Positions 59,843-64,000 of a DNA stretch of 64,000 nucleotides are shown here, piece after piece. Under the pieces are notes generated by a model, which worked only from the letters and a program-made list of their open reading frames with translations, was not told where the DNA came from and ran no database searches. A program made the position numbers and the translations under genes. Source of the stretch: SKPS01 sp964469215 (lineage in GTDB: Bacteria; Bacteroidota; Bacteroidia; Bacteroidales; SKPS01); NCBI GenBank assembly GCA_964469215.1, contig CAYXYB010000001.1, positions 744,001 to 808,000 of the forward strand, written 5' to 3'. The first letter of the stretch is position 1. Each line of letters opens with the position of its first letter.

Positions 59843-62800
59843 ATGAAGGTTCATGCTCACAGGTTTATATTCCTGTTGATCTTACTGATATTCACACTGA
59901 ATATCCCGGCACAGATCCACTATAGTGCCCATTCCATTTTCACAACCAGCCTTAATGTACCATGCCAGATAGTTTTCGACACATCTGGCAACCTTTTCAT
60001 TGCCAACCACTCTTTTGCAAGTTATGCTGGCACTTTCCACAATACAATTGCTAAAGTTGATACAGCCGGAAACAAAACTGTTTTTTTGTCAGGTTATACA
60101 TGGCCAAGCTCTCTTGATATCGACCAGCAGCAGAACATCTATTTTACACAAAACAATGCATCTTCAGATATAACCAAAGTTACCCCCACAGGTATCCCAA
60201 GCACTTATGCTACTCTTCCGCACAGTCCGGGGCCAATATCGCTTTATCAATCAGGTGCAAGTATTTCTGTTTATACAAATTCACACTGGGGAGGCGCTGG
60301 AATTTATAATACCACAGCTTTGAATACTTTTTCGCTTTTTGACGGCGGATATTATCTTGGTAATCAGGTTTCTGTTGATGGACAGTTTTTGTATGCATGG
60401 ATCTCTGACACACTTTATAGGTTCAACACTTCAAATTCAGTACGTCAGGTTTGGGTTTCTAAGATCAAAGAATATAGCCCATGGGCACATAAGATTGGCC
60501 CTGACAGTAACCTTTACCTCATAGGGAAGTCATTGTGTGACACCTCATTTCAGGCACTTTTTCGTGTAAACGGATACGAGGATGTAACAGAGATTATCAC
60601 CGGCTTCCCAAAACAGAGTCAATACGGAGGGATGGCGTTCAGAATGACCCCCGGCAATCAGGTGGATGTTTACATTTCAGAAGTTGTTGATGGAAACAGG
60701 ATGGATCCTTTATCAAACAGGATCATCAGATTTGATATGACAAATTCCACCCAGCTTTTTGTTCACCCTGATAGTATTCTCGGTTTGGATACTGCCATTT
60801 GTCAGCCATTTACAATCACAATGAACCAGGCTCAGGGTATTGCATCAGTACTCTGGTCAACCAATGACACAACGCAATCCGTTACAGTATCACAACCCGG
60901 GGTCTATTCTGTTTTACTTACTGATTCTCTAGGATGTCACTTTAGTGACACAATAAACATTCTGCCCTGTCAGACACCATTTCCCCCGTTTTTCACCGAC
61001 ACGATAATCTGCGCAGGGGATTCGCTTGTGATATTTGCACCTTCAGTTACTAACCCGACAAACTGGCTTTGGTCAACAAACGACACAACTCCTTCAATTA
61101 CAATTGCGCCGGTACAATCAACGGTTATCACTGTTATGGTCACAAACGGCAACGACACTATCCTTGACACATGCAATGTTTATGTTGCTTATGCCAATGC
61201 AGGGCCAAACCTAACGATATGTTTAGGTGACAGTATTCAGCTTCAGGCCGGTGCTACAACATTTCCATATCACTGGACCCCTGCTGCAACGCTAAGCGAT
61301 ACTACAATTTCAAACCCGATTGCATTTCCCCAGCAAACAACGGTGTATTATCTCACGGTGGAACATTGCAAAGATTCACTCTCAATCACAGTTGTCCCTT
61401 ACCCGGTGGTAAGCCTGGGCAATGATACCACACTCTGCCAGGGGCAACCCTTAGCGCTTACACCTGGGGTTGCTTTCGCTTCATATCTGTGGTCAACAAA
61501 TGCAACAACACCCTCTATTACTGTAACTCAAACCGGACAATATTGGGTGATAGTGAAAAATATTTTCAACTGTGAAAGCGCAGATACTGTGGAGGTTACT
61601 TATATTTCCAATCCGGTCATAACAATACAACCAAAGAGCGACACCATTTGTTCCGGAGATCAGTTGGTTATCAAAGCATCCTCGAACCTTACACCTGCAT
61701 CATACTCATGGAGTACAGGTCCGGTTATTGATTCAATAGTAGTAAATCCTACCTCCATTAACACATATAAGGTAACTGTAACGTACCAGGGGTGTTCATC
61801 ATCAGATTCATCCGTGATTTTTGTCAAACCTATACCGCATCCAACACTTTACACAAACAAAACCATGATTTGTGAAGGGGAGAGCACTGTAATACAGGCC
61901 GCTACCATTTACCCGGCCGTTTCATATCAATGGAGTTCCGGGCAGTCAACAGCCATGATAATTGTTTCACCACTTACAACCACAACCTATACTGTTACGG
62001 CCACTGTTAACGGTTGTTCATCTGACAGTTCTGTTGTGATACAGGTTAATCCTTTACCGGTGATAACACTCACTGTTGCTCCCCCTATTGTTTGTGAAGG
62101 TGATACGGCAACATTCACTGCTGTCTCGAACATCTGGGGAACTCAGTTTCAATGGAGTAGTGGCCATACCGGGCCTCAGGCAAAGATCACACCGTTGGTG
62201 CCGACTGTTCTTACAGTTACGGCAACAGTGAACGGATGCACTACCATCGATTCGTTGCCGGTGGGCACAAAGCCGGTCCCGGATATCATCGTTCAGGTGA
62301 GTAATGATACAATCTGCGGGGGTGATACTGTAATAATGAGTGCCTCAAGCAGCATGGCGGGAGTGGTCTTTCTTTGGAGCACCGGGGTTTTTGCACCTCA
62401 GTTAATTGTCAATCCGAATATTACAACTTCATATACGGTTATTGCCACAGCTAACGGATGTTATTCTGACACAACATACACTATAGAGGTTCTACCCAAT
62501 CCGCAACTCACGGTAACTCCAACTCCTCTGGAGTTCTGTGTCGGTGACCAGGTTACCCTTAACGTGAGTGCCGATTTACCCGGCACAACCTTCCTCTGGT
62601 CAAACAACACACCGGGATCTTCAGTTTCATTCATAGCAACCCCTACGACAACCATGAGCGTTTCAGGATTCTACATGGGATGTGTAAGGACAGAATACCT
62701 GAACCTTAATCTCATCGCACCTCCGGTGATCTCTTTGGACGAGGATGGTTTTATATGTGAGGGTGAAACGGTGATACTGACACCAACAGGCACCTATAAT

Positions 62801-63199
62801 GACCTGGTTTGGTGGGATGGAAGCACCGGCCTGCAGAATACGATATTTGAACCGGGAACTTTCTGGATAACAGCTTTTATCAGCAATTGTGCAAGAACAG
62901 ATACAGTGGTTTACCGAGAATGTTCAAAGCTTATAATTCCCAATGTCTTTACTCCTAACAATGATGGTTACAACAACTATTTCTATCCTGAGGCTAAGTC
63001 AATAGAGATACGTTCAATGACAATCTATAACCGTTCCGGATCACAGGTCTACCATGAGGACAACCCCACTAAAGGGTGGGACGGCATTTCATTTGGGATG
63101 CAATGTTCAGAAGGGATTTACTACTATGTGATAAAATATTACAATCCAATGGTAAAAACGGTTCAGGAGAAGGGTGGCGTGGTTCATCTGATGAGGTGA
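59843..63199 (+). CDS. Large T9SS type B surface protein with Ig/PKD-like repeats
   Basis: An 1118-residue exported protein. A signal peptide (1-23) ends in PAQ. Residues about 25-300 look like a beta-propeller (NHL/SMP-30-like; FDTSGNLFIANHSF is one blade). From about 310 there are Ig/PKD-like units, and five consecutive repeats of about 80 residues (about 600-970) share an I-C-G/E-GD opening and a WS-G / TYTV-AT-NGC core. The C-terminus has the CHU_C (gliding motility-associated) domain, IPNVFTPNNDGYNNYF to KGGVVHL, the type B sorting signal for type IX secretion. It is likely a surface adhesin. TATCTTTG at 59792-59799 is a likely -7 element. Confidence 0.9.
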   Translation: MKVHAHRFIFLLILLIFTLNIPAQIHYSAHSIFTTSLNVPCQIVFDTSGNLFIANHSFASYAGTFHNTIAKVDTAGNKTVFLSGYTWPSSLDIDQQQNIYFTQNNASSDITKVTPTGIPSTYATLPHSPGPISLYQSGASISVYTNSHWGGAGIYNTTALNTFSLFDGGYYLGNQVSVDGQFLYAWISDTLYRFNTSNSVRQVWVSKIKEYSPWAHKIGPDSNLYLIGKSLCDTSFQALFRVNGYEDVTEIITGFPKQSQYGGMAFRMTPGNQVDVYISEVVDGNRMDPLSNRIIRFDMTNSTQLFVHPDSILGLDTAICQPFTITMNQAQGIASVLWSTNDTTQSVTVSQPGVYSVLLTDSLGCHFSDTINILPCQTPFPPFFTDTIICAGDSLVIFAPSVTNPTNWLWSTNDTTPSITIAPVQSTVITVMVTNGNDTILDTCNVYVAYANAGPNLTICLGDSIQLQAGATTFPYHWTPAATLSDTTISNPIAFPQQTTVYYLTVEHCKDSLSITVVPYPVVSLGNDTTLCQGQPLALTPGVAFASYLWSTNATTPSITVTQTGQYWVIVKNIFNCESADTVEVTYISNPVITIQPKSDTICSGDQLVIKASSNLTPASYSWSTGPVIDSIVVNPTSINTYKVTVTYQGCSSSDSSVIFVKPIPHPTLYTNKTMICEGESTVIQAATIYPAVSYQWSSGQSTAMIIVSPLTTTTYTVTATVNGCSSDSSVVIQVNPLPVITLTVAPPIVCEGDTATFTAVSNIWGTQFQWSSGHTGPQAKITPLVPTVLTVTATVNGCTTIDSLPVGTKPVPDIIVQVSNDTICGGDTVIMSASSSMAGVVFLWSTGVFAPQLIVNPNITTSYTVIATANGCYSDTTYTIEVLPNPQLTVTPTPLEFCVGDQVTLNVSADLPGTTFLWSNNTPGSSVSFIATPTTTMSVSGFYMGCVRTEYLNLNLIAPPVISLDEDGFICEGETVILTPTGTYNDLVWWDGSTGLQNTIFEPGTFWITAFISNCARTDTVVYRECSKLIIPNVFTPNNDGYNNYFYPEAKSIEIRSMTIYNRSGSQVYHEDNPTKGWDGISFGMQCSEGIYYYVIKYYNPMVKTVQEKGGVVHLMR

Positions 63200-63220
63200 T
63201 GAGTTCTGCTAAAAATATTT

Positions 63221-63251
63221 TTTGGTAGCAATAAAAAAGGGATTATTTTTG
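63221..63251 (+). promoter_or_regulatory. Consensus Bacteroidota promoter of tRNA-Val
   Basis: TTTG at 63221-63224, a 19-bp spacer and TATTTTTG at 63244-63251 followed by C. It is an exact match to the consensus and lies 25 bp before the tRNA. Confidence 0.85.
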
Positions 63252-63276
63252 CACACCGTTCTTCAAGGTAATTTTC

Positions 63277-63351
63277 GGGAGCTTAGCTCAGCTGGTTCAG
63301 AGCACCTGCCTTACAAGCAGGGGGTCACTGGTTCGAATCCAGTAGCTCCCA
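63277..63351 (+). tRNA. tRNA-Val, anticodon TAC
   Basis: A 75-nt cloverleaf. The acceptor arms are GGGAGCT and AGCTCCC with discriminator A. The D arm is GCTC/GAGC, the anticodon stem is CCTGC/GCAGG with loop CTTACAA (anticodon TAC, valine), and the T arm is ACTGG/CCAGT with loop TTCGAAT. The CCA end is not encoded. Its promoter is just upstream and a terminator just downstream, so it is a single-gene transcript. Confidence 0.97.
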
Positions 63352-63358
63352 CAAAAAA

Positions 63359-63393
63359 AGAGGGCGTCTCAAAAGAGGCGCTCTCTTTTTTTT
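63359..63393 (+). terminator. Rho-independent terminator after tRNA-Val
   Basis: A 12-bp stem, 63359-63370 with 63375-63386, with two G-U pairs, a loop of AAAA and a run of T following. It begins 8 bp after the tRNA. Confidence 0.88.
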
Positions 63394-63431
63394 CTCCACG
63401 GCCGTGAGGCCGCGTAGGTTCTTTTACACTT

Positions 63432-63967
63432 TTAATTGACCATTTTCGAAAGGTTGTGAGCTATGGCCAGCAATCCAGTCTCTACCTCCACTTTCCTTAA
63501 TCCTTTCAACATAAACCTGCGGAAGCCTTTATTATGCTTTATGCATCCAAAGACTGCCTCCACCTCGGCGGGGCGTTTCTTCATGTGTAGGATTCCTAAT
63601 TCGCTAAGCAGCCTTTTCCTGGCCATCTCTTTGTACTTCCTGAGTCTGTGGTTGACTTCTATGATCCGGTTTGCTCATCCCGCTTAACCACATGAAATGA
63701 ATATTCTCTTTCAAAGCAGCTTCTATCTTGCGGGAAGAATATGTATTGGTCAAATAGGCGTATACAAGCACTTTAAGCAACATTCCTGGATGATAACTAC
63801 GAAGTGCCGCCTCCTTTATATTTCTTTTCCAAGGGAGCTATGTCTATCTGATTTATAATCTGATTGACAATCCTCGCCGGATGATTTGTCTCAATCATTT
63901 CTTCCAGAGAGGGTGGAAGCAACATTAATTGCCCTTGATGATACGCTTTGAATACTTTTTTTGCCAT
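63432..63967 (-). pseudogene. Decayed IS1182-like transposase
   Basis: From ATG at 63967 the translation begins like an IS1182-type transposase (MAKKVFKAYHQGQLMLLPPS...) and then stops at about codon 57. A one-base shift restores the family sequence (SYHPGMLLKVLVYAYLTNTY...SGMSKPDHR). Near 63660 it jumps to the C-terminal part, NHRLRKYKEMARKRLL, and ends with PAEVEAVFGCIKHNKGFRRFMLKGL...AHNLSKMV. About 300 codons with most of the catalytic DDE core are missing. The element is therefore dead, with a frameshift and a large internal deletion. Its terminal repeats could not be located inside the window. Confidence 0.85.
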
Positions 63968-64000
63968 GGTCAACGGTAACGATTTAATGCTAATATAATG

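Overview
The window reads as a chromosomal segment of a member of the Bacteroidota, most likely Bacteroidales-like. The evidence is a set of lineage-typical families (GldB-type lipoprotein, type IX secretion sorting domains of types A and B, FISUMP-domain lipoproteins, a DUF2795 protein, a glycine-lipid synthase pair) together with promoters of the Bacteroidota form TTG-n19-TAnnTTTG found upstream of many genes. There is no sign of a plasmid, prophage or CRISPR array. The one mobile remnant is a decayed transposase at the right edge.

Layout. 1-2.6 kb: molybdenum cofactor genes moaC (partial), moaA (compact) and moeA on the minus strand, divergent from a ModE-like regulator. 2.7-6.1 kb: cobalamin adenosyltransferase, DUF2795, an outer-membrane barrel and NAD synthetase. 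6.1-11.5 kb: a minus-strand operon with an ABC-2 polysaccharide exporter (wzm/wzt) and three sulfotransferase genes, one fused to a GT4 glycosyltransferase. It is a good candidate for making and exporting a sulfated surface glycan. 11.6-15.2 kb: GldB-like lipoprotein, EngB and a glsA/glsB-like glycine-lipid pair. 15.5-31 kb: a complete, compact division and cell-wall operon, mraZ-rsmH-ftsL-ftsI-murE-mraY-murD-ftsW-murG::murC-ftsQ-ftsA-ftsZ, in which murG and murC form one open frame. 31-36 kb: secA followed by an uncharacterised barrel and lipoprotein. 36-42.3 kb: surface glycosylation genes (GT-C with TPRs, a DPM1-like GT2, DUF2304, two GT4s and a lipoprotein).

42.6-51.8 kb is the most dynamic region. 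A unit of FISUMP lipoprotein, MBOAT O-acyltransferase and SGNH-like protein is tandemly duplicated. A remnant of a third SGNH copy lies next to an oppositely oriented T9SS-sorted protein gene. A 7-bp tandem repeat lies just upstream of one MBOAT copy. 51.8-59.7 kb: Nfu-type and Mrp Fe-S proteins, a palindromic intergenic repeat, dnaX with an A10 slippery run at the gamma/tau boundary, an M16 protease, an acyltransferase and an SRPBCC protein. 59.8-64 kb: a 1118-residue T9SS type B adhesin-like protein, tRNA-Val(TAC) with a textbook promoter and terminator, and an IS1182-like transposase relic.

The most noteworthy items are the sulfotransferase/GT4 fusion in its exporter operon, the MurG-MurC fusion, the duplicated MBOAT/SGNH/FISUMP module and the dnaX slippage site. 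All functional statements rest on motifs read from the translations; no database search was run.
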